From Halobacteriovoraceae bacterium (GTDB lineage: Bacteria; Bdellovibrionota; Bacteriovoracia; Bacteriovoracales; Bacteriovoracaceae), in NCBI GenBank assembly GCA_002713145.1, contig PAVS01000007.1, positions 62,001 through 126,000 on the forward strand: a stretch of DNA of 64,000 bases, in the 5' to 3' direction. Below are positions 7,665-16,563 of the stretch, piece by piece. Both the position numbers and the translations under genes were made by a program. Numbering within the stretch: position 1 is the stretch's first letter; each line of letters opens with the position of its first letter. The notes under the pieces were generated by a model. The model was given only the letters and a program-made list of their open reading frames with translations, ran no database searches and was not told where the DNA came from.

Positions 7665-8123
7665 ATGCCGTATACTAAATTTATATCATTCATTTTACTC
7701 ATGGGTTTGTTGCAAATAGCGAGGGCTCACACGGAAAGTCATGGAGTGATTAAAAAAGAAATTCAGATAAGTGCAAGTGCAGCTGTAGTAGATGTTAAGC
7801 AATTGGCTAAAGATAAAGGGATCACACTCTTTACAGTCATTAATCATCAAAAAGGTGCTCAGAAAGTAGGACTTAGCTTGGATCCCACATACACAATCAT
7901 TTTGGGAAATCCCAAAGTAGGGACTCCACTTATGCAATCAAATAGGAATATAGCATTAGATCTGCCCCTTAAAGTTGTTATTTATGAAGAGAATTCAAAA
8001 ACATTTCTTGTGCTTAATGATTCCTCTTACCTTGCTAAGAGATATCACCTCGAAGGAGCTCAAGAATTTAAAAAAATTACGAATTTTATGGAGCTATTAA
8101 AAAAGAAGCTTTCTCATAACTAA
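7665..8123 (+). CDS. Secreted DUF302-domain protein
   Basis: A 152-residue protein with a signal peptide (cut near ARA-HTE) and one DUF302 domain. Family hallmarks are TVINHQKGAQKVGLSL, IILGNPKVGTPLMQ, NIALDLPLKVVIYEE and NDSSYLAKRY. DUF302 proteins are small periplasmic or cytoplasmic alpha/beta proteins of unsettled function, sometimes near copper or redox genes. GAGGAG lies 7-12 nt before the ATG at 7665 and supports the start. The gene sits behind two palindromes, suggesting its own regulation, and its stop overlaps the convergent membrane-protein gene by 4 nt. Confidence 0.83.
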   Translation: MPYTKFISFILLMGLLQIARAHTESHGVIKKEIQISASAAVVDVKQLAKDKGITLFTVINHQKGAQKVGLSLDPTYTIILGNPKVGTPLMQSNRNIALDLPLKVVIYEENSKTFLVLNDSSYLAKRYHLEGAQEFKKITNFMELLKKKLSHN

Positions 8124-8554
8124 TTGAGGTCAGTTCGATAACGTTTAATAGAGTTAAATAAACGTATTGATCCAGCTCCCATAATATTGAGGATGACTGA
8201 AATATTCCACAGCAAAAGCATATGGGGAGAAAAGCTTGCTATCGCTCCTGACCCAATCACTATGGCAATAATTAAAAAAGAAAATAAAACATCTAATGAC
8301 TCACCTGTATCTTCTGTGAGTTCTGTTTTTATTTTAAAATTTTTACCGAGAAAAAAACCTAGCATGGCCAAGGAACAAGTAGGCAAAACTTTTTTCTTTT
8401 TAATTGAAATCAAGATAAAATTGAGAAGATTTATGGCAATATCCAGTAAGCCCCACCAGATGAGAAAATTCAGATTATAATAGATTCCACTCAGAAGCTT
8501 AAAGAGTCCAAAGGGAATTCCAATGGTGAGTATATCGTAGAGAGAAAAAAACAT
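8120..8554 (-). CDS. Hypothetical multi-pass membrane protein
   Basis: An unrecognised membrane protein of about 145 residues with four hydrophobic segments, among them LNFLIWWGLLDIAINLLNFI, VLFSFLIIAIVIGSGAIASF and MLLLWNISVILNIMGAGSI. The frame stays open to an ATG at 8677, but that would cover the start of the divergent DUF1643 gene, so I take the ATG at 8552-8554. The segment SLIHLVECLSFRYIKYM just upstream looks protein-like, so a longer form cannot be dismissed. It overlaps the DUF302 gene tail-to-tail by 4 nt. Confidence 0.55.
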   Translation of the reverse strand: MFFSLYDILTIGIPFGLFKLLSGIYYNLNFLIWWGLLDIAINLLNFILISIKKKKVLPTCSLAMLGFFLGKNFKIKTELTEDTGESLDVLFSFLIIAIVIGSGAIASFSPHMLLLWNISVILNIMGAGSIRLFNSIKRYRTDLN

Positions 8555-8642
8555 ATATTTAATATAGCGAAAGCTTAAGCATTCGACTAGATGAATTAAA
8601 CTCTTACTCTTGAGAACCGATGAGAAAGCAAAGGGAGAGTTT

Positions 8643-9128
8643 ATGATAGGAAGTGCAACTTTTAGTGAAGACGGCATGTATCGCTACCATCTTATGCGTG
8701 AGTGGGATCAAAAACTAGATAAGATTTGTTTTGTCATGTTAAACCCAAGTCTTGCTGATGGTATGCACACAGATAACACCATTAGACGCTGTATTAATTT
8801 TGCTAAAAGCTGGGGCTATGGCGGTATCGAAGTGGTTAATCTTTTTGCCTTTATTACTCCTTATCCAGAAGAGCTATATCAAGCAGCCGACCCTATTGGT
8901 CCAGCAAATTTACGTTATCTTAAACAAGTCACCAAAAGCTCTAAGCAAATTGTCGCGGCATGGGGTAATCTAGGTGTCCTAGAAAAGCTGGCCCATGAGA
9001 AAATCGATTTTACTGCTCTTGGTAAATTGATGTGCATTAAAGTCAATAAGACAGGGGAGCCAGCACATCCACTCTATTTATCAGCAAAATTAAAACCAAA
9101 AAGCTATGATCTGAAAATTGCAGCTTAA
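8643..9128 (+). CDS. DUF1643-domain protein
   Basis: A 161-residue protein of the DUF1643 family, recognised by CFVMLNPSLADG, DNTIRRCINFAKSWGYGG, VVNLFAFITPYPEEL and IVAAWGNLG. The family is common on chromosomes and mobile elements and has no proven function. The start is the ATG at 8643, with GGGAG at 8633-8637 upstream; an in-frame TTG at 8610 has no comparable site. It is followed 30 nt later by an acetyltransferase gene. Confidence 0.85.
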   Translation: MIGSATFSEDGMYRYHLMREWDQKLDKICFVMLNPSLADGMHTDNTIRRCINFAKSWGYGGIEVVNLFAFITPYPEELYQAADPIGPANLRYLKQVTKSSKQIVAAWGNLGVLEKLAHEKIDFTALGKLMCIKVNKTGEPAHPLYLSAKLKPKSYDLKIAA

Positions 9129-9158
9129 CATTTTGATTTAAATGTTTAGAATGAAAAC

Positions 9159-9578
9159 ATGAATATCCAACTAGCGACACAAAGCGACTATGAGTCATGT
9201 CTTCCTTTTGATAAGAGATTAACTCCTGAGCTCTTTACTTATCTCACTGAACAAGAGCAATTATTTATTGCTCGTGAGGGTGAAGACACAGTAGGCTATC
9301 TAAGACTTGAGTACATATGGTATAAGATTCCCTACATCAGCTGGATCAATGTTAGAGAAGATCTGCGTGCTCAAGGTATTGGGCGTAAATTATTTGATCA
9401 TCTCTATGAGTTTCTCAAAAAGAAAAACTTCACTTTCCTTCTTAGTTCCTTTCAAGACAATGCTGATAAATCACAACGTTGGCATAAAAAAATGGGTTTT
9501 TATCACTGTGGGAAAATTGCAGGACTTAATGAAGACGACTCCCATGAAATTTTTTGTAAGTTAGATATAAAGAGTTAA
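9159..9578 (+). CDS. GNAT-family N-acetyltransferase
   Basis: A 139-residue single-domain GNAT acetyltransferase. The acetyl-CoA-binding motif A is INVREDLRAQGIGRKLFDHL, with the RxxGxG-type loop intact, followed by a helix and the motif B strand RWHKKMGFYHCGK. The acceptor substrate cannot be inferred. The gene lies in a co-directional string (DUF1643, GNAT, small membrane protein), with only 2 nt to the next gene. Confidence 0.85.
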   Translation: MNIQLATQSDYESCLPFDKRLTPELFTYLTEQEQLFIAREGEDTVGYLRLEYIWYKIPYISWINVREDLRAQGIGRKLFDHLYEFLKKKNFTFLLSSFQDNADKSQRWHKKMGFYHCGKIAGLNEDDSHEIFCKLDIKS

Positions 9579-9580
9579 TT

Positions 9581-9919
9581 ATGGTCATAATGGTGGTGAA
9601 AACTTTAATAGCTGCTATGCTGATCAGTTTTGTATCTTGGTTATCAGGAAAAAAAATTGCTTTAGCAGGTTTTCTTACAGCGCTTCCGGTGACGACTTTA
9701 CTCGCTCTCGCTTTTTCTCAAGCTGAATGGGGGGACGCCAAACAGTCTGTCGAATTTGCGAAAAGTATTTTTTTGGCCATTCCTGTGTCTTTATTATTTT
9801 TTATACCTTTCCTATTAGCGGGTAAGCTTAATTTAAGTTTTTGGAGCTGTTACGTAACAGGAATTTTATTACTAGGCATCGGTTATTTTATTCATCAATA
9901 TATCACTAAGCTTTTCTGA
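9581..9919 (+). CDS. Small four-helix membrane protein (DUF3147-like)
   Basis: A 112-residue protein made almost entirely of membrane helices: VKTLIAAMLISFVSWLSG, IALAGFLTALPVTTLLALAF, SIFLAIPVSLLFFIPFLLAG and SCYVTGILLLGIGYFI. The Gly-Lys turn after helix one and the TALPVTT segment resemble DUF3147-type proteins. No transport or enzymatic residue stands out. A second ATG at 9590 is an alternative start. It probably shares a transcript with the acetyltransferase 2 nt upstream. Confidence 0.68.
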   Translation: MVIMVVKTLIAAMLISFVSWLSGKKIALAGFLTALPVTTLLALAFSQAEWGDAKQSVEFAKSIFLAIPVSLLFFIPFLLAGKLNLSFWSCYVTGILLLGIGYFIHQYITKLF

Positions 9920-10044
9920 AAAATTACATTCTTTCCTTTAAACTTTTTTCAAAAGACGAAAGCATGTGGATTTGGAAACATCTTTAAACGAAATTTAAAA
10001 GATTCAATTTAATTCTCCTGATATGAAGTTATTTGGAGATAATT

Positions 10045-10722
10045 ATGTCAAAAAAAGTTATGTTAATTACTGGCGCTTCAAGCGGTATTGGAAGAGCAAC
10101 GGCTCTTAAAGCGGCTGAAGCAGGCTATAGAATCGTGATCACCGCAAGACGGGAAGAAAAGCTGGATGAGATCGTCAACCAAGTGGGGATCGAAAATGCA
10201 TTGGCAGTGAAAGCGGATATTACTGACTTAGCACAGATGGGCAAGGTGGTGCATCAAGCAGTGGATCGCTTTGGAAAATTAGATGTGGTTTATGCCAATG
10301 CTGGTGTTGGTTTAAATAAAAGTGGTACTGAACATGGTGATCCTGAAGAGTGGAATAAGCTTATTGATGTCAATATAAAAGCCCTCTTATGGACAGCAAG
10401 GTTAACCTTAACTCATTTACGAGAGACCAAAGGTCATTTCCTCGTCACGAGTTCTGTTGCCGGTAAAATCCATATGAAAGGTTCTATCTACGGTGCTTCC
10501 AAATGGTTTGCCTATGGTTTTGGGCAAAACTTAGCTAGAGAAATGGAGGAGTGGGGAGGTCGATGTACCGTCATTTGTCCTGGTATGGTGAACACTGAAT
10601 TCTTTGACGAACCTAAGCCGGATAAATTAAAACCTGAAGATGTTGCAGATGCAGTTTTATTTGCCATTCAAGCTCCGCACCGTAGTACCTTGCGGGAAAT
10701 AGAGCTGATGCCTACCAACTAG
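10045..10722 (+). CDS. Short-chain dehydrogenase/reductase (SDR)
   Basis: A classical SDR of 225 residues. The cofactor loop TGASSGIGR is at residues 9-17, the NAG stabilising motif is in VVYANAGVG, and the catalytic Ser-Tyr-Lys set appears in LVTSSVAG and YGASKWF. The arginines in TARREEK after beta-2 suggest NADPH preference. The ATG at 10045 is chosen because TTGGAGA precedes it; the earlier TTG at 10033 lies inside that site. The ending resembles the YdfG-like serine/3-hydroxypropionate dehydrogenase branch, but substrate is a guess. It overlaps the convergent metalloprotease gene by 4 nt. Confidence 0.88.
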   Translation: MSKKVMLITGASSGIGRATALKAAEAGYRIVITARREEKLDEIVNQVGIENALAVKADITDLAQMGKVVHQAVDRFGKLDVVYANAGVGLNKSGTEHGDPEEWNKLIDVNIKALLWTARLTLTHLRETKGHFLVTSSVAGKIHMKGSIYGASKWFAYGFGQNLAREMEEWGGRCTVICPGMVNTEFFDEPKPDKLKPEDVADAVLFAIQAPHRSTLREIELMPTN

Positions 10723-11513
10723 TTGCTGAATCCTTGCAAATCAGCTAGCACTTCTGGACACCACATAATAGTTTCCCCACTGGTAATATACTTAGCTACA
10801 AAATTCGCCATATCCGCAGCGCCCTCATTCTGCCAATACATAACACCATCAGAGTTCATAGTGTGAGAACCATTTTCAGTATCTTGATGATTGGTTTGCA
10901 TTGGAATTCCATTATTAACAAGACCTAAGGCATGACCCATTTCGTGAACGAGTGTTGACTGCTCAACGAATCGACGCACATAAAATCCACCCGAGTTACG
11001 AATGACATTTTTAAATATGGCAATGATGGGAGTGCCGTTAATACTAAAACCAATGACGTTATTACTTGAACTGGCATTTCCATTGAGAAAATAAATATAA
11101 AATCTTGCATGATCAGCGCTAGGTTTTGTAAGTGCTAATTTTTGATGAAGCTCGAAGACATCATCTGCACTCCATTGGGAAGTTTGAGAATCTTTTATTT
11201 CTTGCATGCTTGCTAGGTCCATAGGAATATTGCGTTCTGGAGGTCTCGTTCTAAAGCTGAAAGCTTTCTCTAAATTATCATCTAAGATCTGCCAAAGTGG
11301 TTGTCCATTTTGCCTATTTCCCGCATAAGGCTCTGCCCCTGTTTCATAATAAACTTCTAACGTGATCGCGGAAGCAGTATTGAAATAGTTTTCAGGGGTC
11401 GCTTCTGGAAAAGAATCAGCAGGGGAAGTTGTCTGATCAACCTTTCCGCAAGAAGCGATAAACAAAGTAAATATTAGGATAAGTATTTTGTTCACATCAT
11501 ACTTATCGGTCAT
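10719..11513 (-). CDS. Lipoprotein zinc metalloprotease (metzincin-like)
   Basis: A protein of up to 264 residues with a lipoprotein signal ending FIASC. A metzincin-type zinc motif HEMGHALGLVNNG starts at residue 190, followed by DGVMYW, a good candidate for the Met-turn. The H-E-x-x-H-x-x-G-x-x pattern is followed by Asn rather than the usual third His, so the third ligand may be H in QTNHQD. A surface-anchored protease acting on envelope or external proteins is likely. A GTG seven codons downstream of the ATG is an alternative start that gives a tighter signal peptide. Confidence 0.75.
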   Translation of the reverse strand: MTDKYDVNKILILIFTLFIASCGKVDQTTSPADSFPEATPENYFNTASAITLEVYYETGAEPYAGNRQNGQPLWQILDDNLEKAFSFRTRPPERNIPMDLASMQEIKDSQTSQWSADDVFELHQKLALTKPSADHARFYIYFLNGNASSSNNVIGFSINGTPIIAIFKNVIRNSGGFYVRRFVEQSTLVHEMGHALGLVNNGIPMQTNHQDTENGSHTMNSDGVMYWQNEGAADMANFVAKYITSGETIMWCPEVLADLQGFSN

Positions 11514-11525
11514 TCTTTAAGAGAC

Positions 11526-11684
11526 TTAATGACTCTGGCTTTTTCTTTTTTTCTCTTTTTCTTCATCTGAAGTTTTATTTTCTTTATTAGGATAATACTT
11601 TTGTACCTTATCAGGATTCTTAGGTCGTACCAGATGCTTTTTGTTTTCTTTTGCTTGTTCTTTGTGTTCGTTTACGTCTGCCAT
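11526..11684 (-). CDS. Small highly charged protein, 52 aa
   Basis: An open frame of 52 codons preceded by AAAGGAGA ending 6 nt before the ATG (11682-11684), one of the strongest ribosome binding sites in the window. The product starts MADVNEHKEQAKENKKHL and ends with a Lys/Glu-rich run and SQSH; it has no hydrophobic residues in long stretches and is probably disordered. It lies 13 nt after the preceding lipoprotein gene on the same strand, so it may be the last gene of the aldehyde-dehydrogenase operon. Stress-related nucleic-acid binding is one possibility but nothing proves it. Confidence 0.6.
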   Translation of the reverse strand: MADVNEHKEQAKENKKHLVRPKNPDKVQKYYPNKENKTSDEEKEKKRKSQSH

Positions 11685-11697
11685 TTCTATCTCCTTT

Positions 11698-12255
11698 CTA
11701 TGGTTTTTTTACTTTGATATTTTTAATAATCTCTTGAGCCGGAATGAGGTTTCTATTTTTAACTTCTTTTTTGTGAAGTTTTACATACGCTATCGCCTTA
11801 TATTCTTTTTCAACTTGATCCGGTGTTGAGTGAGGGGGACGTGTGACAGGCCCTGCTGTGAAGTAGGGGTAAGTATAGTTAACAAAACTTGGTCTGCCAT
11901 AAACATCTCTATAGTCATAATGATCTTTTTGTTCATTAGTAAGATTTTTTATCGCTTTCATATCTCGGCTAATAAACTCTATAAACTTCATATTGTTTTT
12001 CTGAGCAAGCTGAGCTGAGCGGTAAAGCATATAATCATCGACTGTAGAGCGCTCTGTTTCCTCATTGCCTAAAAAAGTGACCTTATAGAAATTTTCACCA
12101 ATCTTAGTGTCAGTGTAACCATATTTTTTATCTGACTTTTCAGCAGATTTATATTTGGTACCACTTTGGCAAGATATCATAAACAGCATGGATAACGTTA
12201 TCAGGGAGAGGGATCTAACTATCCATAAATGGGTAGTCGGTATATCCAGTTTCAT
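11698..12255 (-). CDS. Lipoprotein of unknown function
   Basis: A protein of about 185 residues with a lipoprotein signal: a hydrophobic run RSLSLITLSMLFMISC with the lipid-bearing cysteine at its end. The mature part has KYGYTDTKIGENFYKVTFLGNEE, resembling the CC0125-type lipoproteins that share a short beta-rich domain. I take the ATG at 12253-12255; the frame also extends to 12288. Either way it starts inside the 3' end of the OYE gene, so translation is probably coupled. Its role in an operon of aldehyde and enone detoxification genes is not clear. Confidence 0.68.
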   Translation of the reverse strand: MKLDIPTTHLWIVRSLSLITLSMLFMISCQSGTKYKSAEKSDKKYGYTDTKIGENFYKVTFLGNEETERSTVDDYMLYRSAQLAQKNNMKFIEFISRDMKAIKNLTNEQKDHYDYRDVYGRPSFVNYTYPYFTAGPVTRPPHSTPDQVEKEYKAIAYVKLHKKEVKNRNLIPAQEIIKNIKVKKP

Positions 12256-13300
12256 CCCCTCCGTAGAGTCCTTCTTCTCTAAGCTCATTTAGTTCTGCTC
12301 CTTTCTTAAATCTAGCGACCAGGTCTGGATTCGCTATAAATTTTCTTCCAAAACAAACAAGGTCTGCTTTATCACTTTGTACTAATTCGTTAGCTGTTTG
12401 AAGATCTAAACAGTTATTACTCATATAAGAATTTCTAAATTTATTTTTTAATTGTTGATAATCAAAAGCAAATTTAGTTTTTCTTTGTTCACCGGTATGA
12501 CCTTCAATAACATGAATATAGGCAAGATTGATTTCGTTAAGTTGGGATACGTAATACTCATAATCTTTTTGAGGGTCTTCAGTTTCAATATCATTGAAAT
12601 GGCTCACGGGTGCAATCCTTACCCCCATTTGGCCAGGATCCCACACTTCAAGACATGCTGAAATGACTTCGAGAGGAAAACGAGTACGGTTCTCAATACT
12701 CCCTCCATACTGATCATCCCTGCGATTGCAATTACTCGCAAGAAATTGATGAAGGAGATAGCCATTGGCGCTATGAATTTCTATTCCATCAAAGCCAGCT
12801 TCTTTAGCGCACTTTGCTGCGTGCACATAATCTTTGATGGTATTTTTTATATCTTGATGGGACATCGCCTGAGGCTCACTTGTATCTACCTTACCATTTT
12901 TGGTAAAAGCCTGAGCTTGTGCTTTGACTATTGAAGCAGACATAGGCTTTACACTATTGGGCATGAGATCTTTGTGACTGATTCTTCCGCAGTGCCAGAG
13001 TTGGCAAAAAATCTTACCATCCTTGTCGTGAACGGCTTGAGTTATTTTTTTCCAACTCTCAACTTGTTCTTCAGTATAAATCCCAGGAGTCATGGCATAC
13101 CCATAAGCATAAGGACTTATATTGGTGGCTTCTGAAATTATAAGTCCTGCTCCAGCTCTCTGAGCATAGTATTTTGCCATGAGATCATTAGCGAGTCCCT
13201 TCTCATCGCTTCGACTTCTGGTGAGAGGGGCCATGACAAATTTATTTTTAAGCGCAATATTTCCTAGTTGTACAGAAGTGAATAGATCTTTTTCACTCAT
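12215..13300 (-). CDS. Old yellow enzyme-family NADH:flavin oxidoreductase
   Basis: A 361-residue OYE-family FMN enzyme. Landmarks are VQLGNIALKNKFVMAPLTRSR at the start of the barrel (residues 9-29), CQLWHCGRISH, the active-site segment DGIEIHSANGYLLHQFL, NRRDDQYGGS and, near the end, LVCFGRKFIANPDLV. These enzymes reduce electrophilic alkenes such as N-ethylmaleimide or 2-cyclohexenone using NAD(P)H. It follows the aldehyde dehydrogenase with a 4-nt overlap, so the operon looks like a detoxification unit for reactive carbonyls. Length is normal for NemA-like members. Confidence 0.9.
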   Translation of the reverse strand: MSEKDLFTSVQLGNIALKNKFVMAPLTRSRSDEKGLANDLMAKYYAQRAGAGLIISEATNISPYAYGYAMTPGIYTEEQVESWKKITQAVHDKDGKIFCQLWHCGRISHKDLMPNSVKPMSASIVKAQAQAFTKNGKVDTSEPQAMSHQDIKNTIKDYVHAAKCAKEAGFDGIEIHSANGYLLHQFLASNCNRRDDQYGGSIENRTRFPLEVISACLEVWDPGQMGVRIAPVSHFNDIETEDPQKDYEYYVSQLNEINLAYIHVIEGHTGEQRKTKFAFDYQQLKNKFRNSYMSNNCLDLQTANELVQSDKADLVCFGRKFIANPDLVARFKKGAELNELREEGLYGGDETGYTDYPFMDS

Positions 13301-14721
13301 AGCTCTTGGTCCTTTATTATTTTGATGGCCTTAATATTGACGAATTCGTGAAAACTAAAGCGGTCATGCTCTCGTCCGTACCCACTATCTTTAACCCCAC
13401 CGAATGGAATTTGAGGTCTGGCATTTACAAAACCATTGATATTCACTTGCCCGGTGTCTAATTTATTTTTGGCAATTTCAATAGCTTTATCTTCATCTCT
13501 ACTAAAAACGCCACCGGCGAGTCCAAATTTAGAAGAGTTTGCCACTTCAATAGCTTCCTCAAGTGAATCTACTTTTATCAGAGAGGCAACAGGTCCAAAT
13601 AATTCGTCATCATAAGCGGGCATACCAGGCTTTAAATTCTCAAGTATGGTGACTTGAAAATAATAGCCATCTCTAGGGTCTTTATTCCCCCCTATGACAA
13701 CCGTTGCCCCCTTGTCGAGAGACTCTTGAACTTGATCATCCAGCTTATCAAGAAGATCTTTTCTCGCCATAGGTCCCACTTTGGTTGTTTTCTCCATAGG
13801 GTTACCCAACTGAGCTTCTTGCATTTCTTTTTTGAGTGCTTCTTTGAATTGATCGTATACACTTGAGAGCACGATAAATCTTTTAGCTGAGGTACATGTT
13901 TCTCCATTATTGATCAGTCGCCCCAGAGAACTGGCTTTGGCGGCCAGTTCAATATCTGCATCCTCTAATACTAAGTAAGCATCATTTCCACCCAGCTCGA
14001 GGACAGTTTTCTTTAAGTTCTTAGAAGCCTTTTCAGCAACTTTTCTCCCTGTCCCAGCACTTCCAGTAAATGTGACACCTCTTATTTCTCTTGCGGAATA
14101 AAGATCTTCAATCGCATCTGAGCTGGCATAGAGATGTGTGAATACACCTTCGGGCAAACCTGCTTCTTTAAATAAACTTTCTATTTTCTCAGCGCATCCC
14201 CATACACAACTAGCGTGTTTTAAAAGAGTGGTGTTTCCAGCTAAAATATTGGGAATAGCATAACGAATCACTTGATAGAACGGAAAGTTCCAAGGTTGAA
14301 TTGAAAAGATGACTCCTTGGGGGCAATAACTCACGAGAGCCCTCCCTTCCTCGAGGTCACGTTCTTCATCCGCTAGTGCATCGGGAGCTGTTTTTATCGA
14401 ATAGTCGACTATTCCCTTACATAAATCAATTTCTTGATAACCCTGCTGAATAGGCTTTCCCATCTCTGTGGTCATGAGTTTTGCTATTTCATCCTTATGC
14501 TCATCAAGCAGTTCTCCGAACTTTTTGATTGGCTTGATTCTTTCATCCAGTGATTTTTGAGACCAAGTTTGAAAAGCAGAGTGGGCGGTATCTAGTTTCT
14601 TTTTGACTTGTTCTTTAGATTCTAAATTATAGGTTTTGATGACTTCACCTGTGGCAGGATTGATCGTCTCTTTGGTTTTACTTGATTGCTTACTAGCTTG
14701 TGAACTTTCTTGAGTTTGCAT
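13297..14721 (-). CDS. NAD(P)-dependent aldehyde dehydrogenase (succinate-semialdehyde type)
   Basis: A 474-residue aldehyde dehydrogenase. The N-terminal NPATGEVIKTYNLES and WNFPFYQVIRYAIP, the glycine loop FTGSAGTGRKVAE, the general-base glutamate in LELGGND and the catalytic cysteine C276 in NGETCTSAKRF are intact. The C-terminal FGGVKDSGYGRE is typical of succinate-semialdehyde dehydrogenases, the most likely subtype. Succinate semialdehyde as substrate is inference. AAAGGAAAG precedes the ATG. It heads the operon with the OYE enzyme, a lipoprotein and possibly the 52-aa protein. Confidence 0.9.
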   Translation of the reverse strand: MQTQESSQASKQSSKTKETINPATGEVIKTYNLESKEQVKKKLDTAHSAFQTWSQKSLDERIKPIKKFGELLDEHKDEIAKLMTTEMGKPIQQGYQEIDLCKGIVDYSIKTAPDALADEERDLEEGRALVSYCPQGVIFSIQPWNFPFYQVIRYAIPNILAGNTTLLKHASCVWGCAEKIESLFKEAGLPEGVFTHLYASSDAIEDLYSAREIRGVTFTGSAGTGRKVAEKASKNLKKTVLELGGNDAYLVLEDADIELAAKASSLGRLINNGETCTSAKRFIVLSSVYDQFKEALKKEMQEAQLGNPMEKTTKVGPMARKDLLDKLDDQVQESLDKGATVVIGGNKDPRDGYYFQVTILENLKPGMPAYDDELFGPVASLIKVDSLEEAIEVANSSKFGLAGGVFSRDEDKAIEIAKNKLDTGQVNINGFVNARPQIPFGGVKDSGYGREHDRFSFHEFVNIKAIKIIKDQEL

Positions 14722-14873
14722 ATTTCTTTCCTTTTATTTTGCCTACCATATGAATTTATGCACATCAGCTATAATTGTAATCTAGGTGATATAAACATTT
14801 GTTTAGATAATTTCACAAGATATCTAAGAGAAATCTAAGCTATCAATAATGGCATCGATTACATTTATAAAAG

Positions 14874-15881
14874 ATGGATGATCTAATAGAAAAGTTAAAT
14901 ATTCTCGTTAACGATTTCACTCAGAAGTATGCGGGGGAGTATAGTGTCTTGGTGAAATTTGCTCTGCTTATTGCAGCGGCTCTTGTGACTTTATTTGTTT
15001 TCTTCAGTTTGGCTAATTTTCTACGTCACCGCCGGTGGATCACTGGAAAATTCTCAATGCCAGTGCTGATGGCAGATTATATTGAGCAAACCATCTCTAT
15101 TGTAATAAAGATTTTTGCTCTGGTTTTGGCCCTGCAAATTATCGGAGCAGGATCAATTGTGGGGACAATAGTAGGAACTGCAGGGGTCTTGGGACTAGGG
15201 ATAAGTTTTGCTTTTAAAGATATCATCGAAAATTATATTGCAGGAATTATACTAAGCTTTAGACAACCTTTTTTAAAAGGCGAGCATATTGAGGTTGATG
15301 GGTCTGAGGGGATAGTTCAAAGAATGACGAGTCGTATGACTATGATCAAAACTTTCGATGGAAATAATATATCCATTCCTAACGCCACTATATTCAAGTC
15401 AAAGATCATTAATTATTCAAGAATTCCTGAAAGGAGATTTGAATTTAAAATAGGTATTAATCCTGAGAGTGACCCTGACCAAGCAAGAAGTGTTGGATTA
15501 AAGGCGATGGATGCCCTGGAAGAAGTTTTAGATGATCCCACTCCCATCGCAGTCACTGATGAAGTCGGAGATTCTTCTATTGTCATAAAATTTCTGGGAT
15601 GGGTTGATCAAAATAAATATGATTTCTTTCTCACAAGAAGTGCTGCCATTGGTAGAGTGAAGAATGCCATAGAAGAAGAGGGAATTGAAATCCCTGATCC
15701 AAGCTTTATAGTCAAACTCAGACAACCAGGTGAGCAAAAAGATATGAAAGCTTTTAAGAAAAGCATTCCTCTTCAAGATGAATTAATCTCATCTGAGAAT
15801 AAGCAAAGCTCTATTATATTTGATCAAATCAAAAAAGAAGAAGTGAATAGAGATTTATTGAACAGTGCAACCACTGAATAA
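14874..15881 (+). CDS. MscS-family mechanosensitive ion channel
   Basis: A 335-residue small-conductance-type channel. Two or three N-terminal transmembrane helices (about residues 20-100) lead to the pore helix with Gly/Ala packing (GTAGVLGLGISFAFKDIIEN). Then comes the beta-domain with QPFLKGEHIEVDGSEGIVQRM and IPNATIFKSKIINYSR, and a C-terminal alpha/beta domain. A Lys/Glu-rich tail of about 45 residues follows. It should release solutes on osmotic down-shock. It is the first of three MscS-type genes here and lies alone, divergent from the aldehyde dehydrogenase across a 152-nt AT-rich gap. Confidence 0.9.
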   Translation: MDDLIEKLNILVNDFTQKYAGEYSVLVKFALLIAAALVTLFVFFSLANFLRHRRWITGKFSMPVLMADYIEQTISIVIKIFALVLALQIIGAGSIVGTIVGTAGVLGLGISFAFKDIIENYIAGIILSFRQPFLKGEHIEVDGSEGIVQRMTSRMTMIKTFDGNNISIPNATIFKSKIINYSRIPERRFEFKIGINPESDPDQARSVGLKAMDALEEVLDDPTPIAVTDEVGDSSIVIKFLGWVDQNKYDFFLTRSAAIGRVKNAIEEEGIEIPDPSFIVKLRQPGEQKDMKAFKKSIPLQDELISSENKQSSIIFDQIKKEEVNRDLLNSATTE

Positions 15882-15885
15882 CCTT

Positions 15886-16560
15886 TTATAACTCATTTTT
15901 TAGTTTTTTTAGAACAGATAAAAGCTCGATTGGTAGAGTGCAACTTATATGGATAGGATGAGAGGTGTAGGGATGAATAAATATGAGCTCTTTGGCATGT
16001 AAAAAGATGCGGTCTAGCCCATAGATCTCTAGAAAGTGGTTATTCACAACACCTTTCCCATGCTTGCGATCTCCAATAATGGGCATAACCGCTTTTCTAA
16101 AATGTCTTCTGATTTGGTGATAGCGACCTGTTTTTATTTCAACTTCGGTGAGTGTACAAAACTCATGTTTAAATACTTGTAACGGATTATAGAGAGTAAG
16201 AGCCTCTTGTTTAATGTCTTTGTGAATCTCTTTGTTCACACTTCTTTTAGAAAGAGGAGAGTTAAAGACACCACTTTCTTCAAGAAGACCACGGTGAAGG
16301 CAGGTGTATTTTTTTTGAGTGGAATCCAGATGCCAGATGTCTTGAAATTTGGTGACAATCTCTGGTGACTTGGCAAACAACACAATTCCTGAAACCGGAC
16401 GGTCGAGTCTATTGATGGGCCAGAGTTTTGTTTGAATATGATCTCTCACTGAAAATAATAAACAGTCTTTTGAGTCGGCTTCTCCCTGCATCGGGTGTAC
16501 AAATTGTTTGGCCGGCTTTGTGACAGCAATGACATATTTATCTTCAAATAAAATTTCCAT
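15886..16560 (-). CDS. RluA/TruC-family pseudouridine synthase
   Basis: A 224-residue RNA pseudouridine synthase of the RluA superfamily. The catalytic aspartate is in INRLDRPVSGIVLFAK, the N-terminal strand reads ILFEDKYVIAVTKPAK, and the RNA-binding GRYHQIRRHFRK and HGKGVVNNHFLE follow. The order and the Pro-Val-Ser-Gly after RLDR fit TruC-like enzymes, which modify position 65 of tRNA in E. coli; the exact target here is not proven. There is no S4 domain. It lies 3 nt after the SDR gene, suggesting co-transcription. Confidence 0.88.
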   Translation of the reverse strand: MEILFEDKYVIAVTKPAKQFVHPMQGEADSKDCLLFSVRDHIQTKLWPINRLDRPVSGIVLFAKSPEIVTKFQDIWHLDSTQKKYTCLHRGLLEESGVFNSPLSKRSVNKEIHKDIKQEALTLYNPLQVFKHEFCTLTEVEIKTGRYHQIRRHFRKAVMPIIGDRKHGKGVVNNHFLEIYGLDRIFLHAKELIFIHPYTSHPIHISCTLPIELLSVLKKLKNEL

Positions 16561-16563
16561 TCA

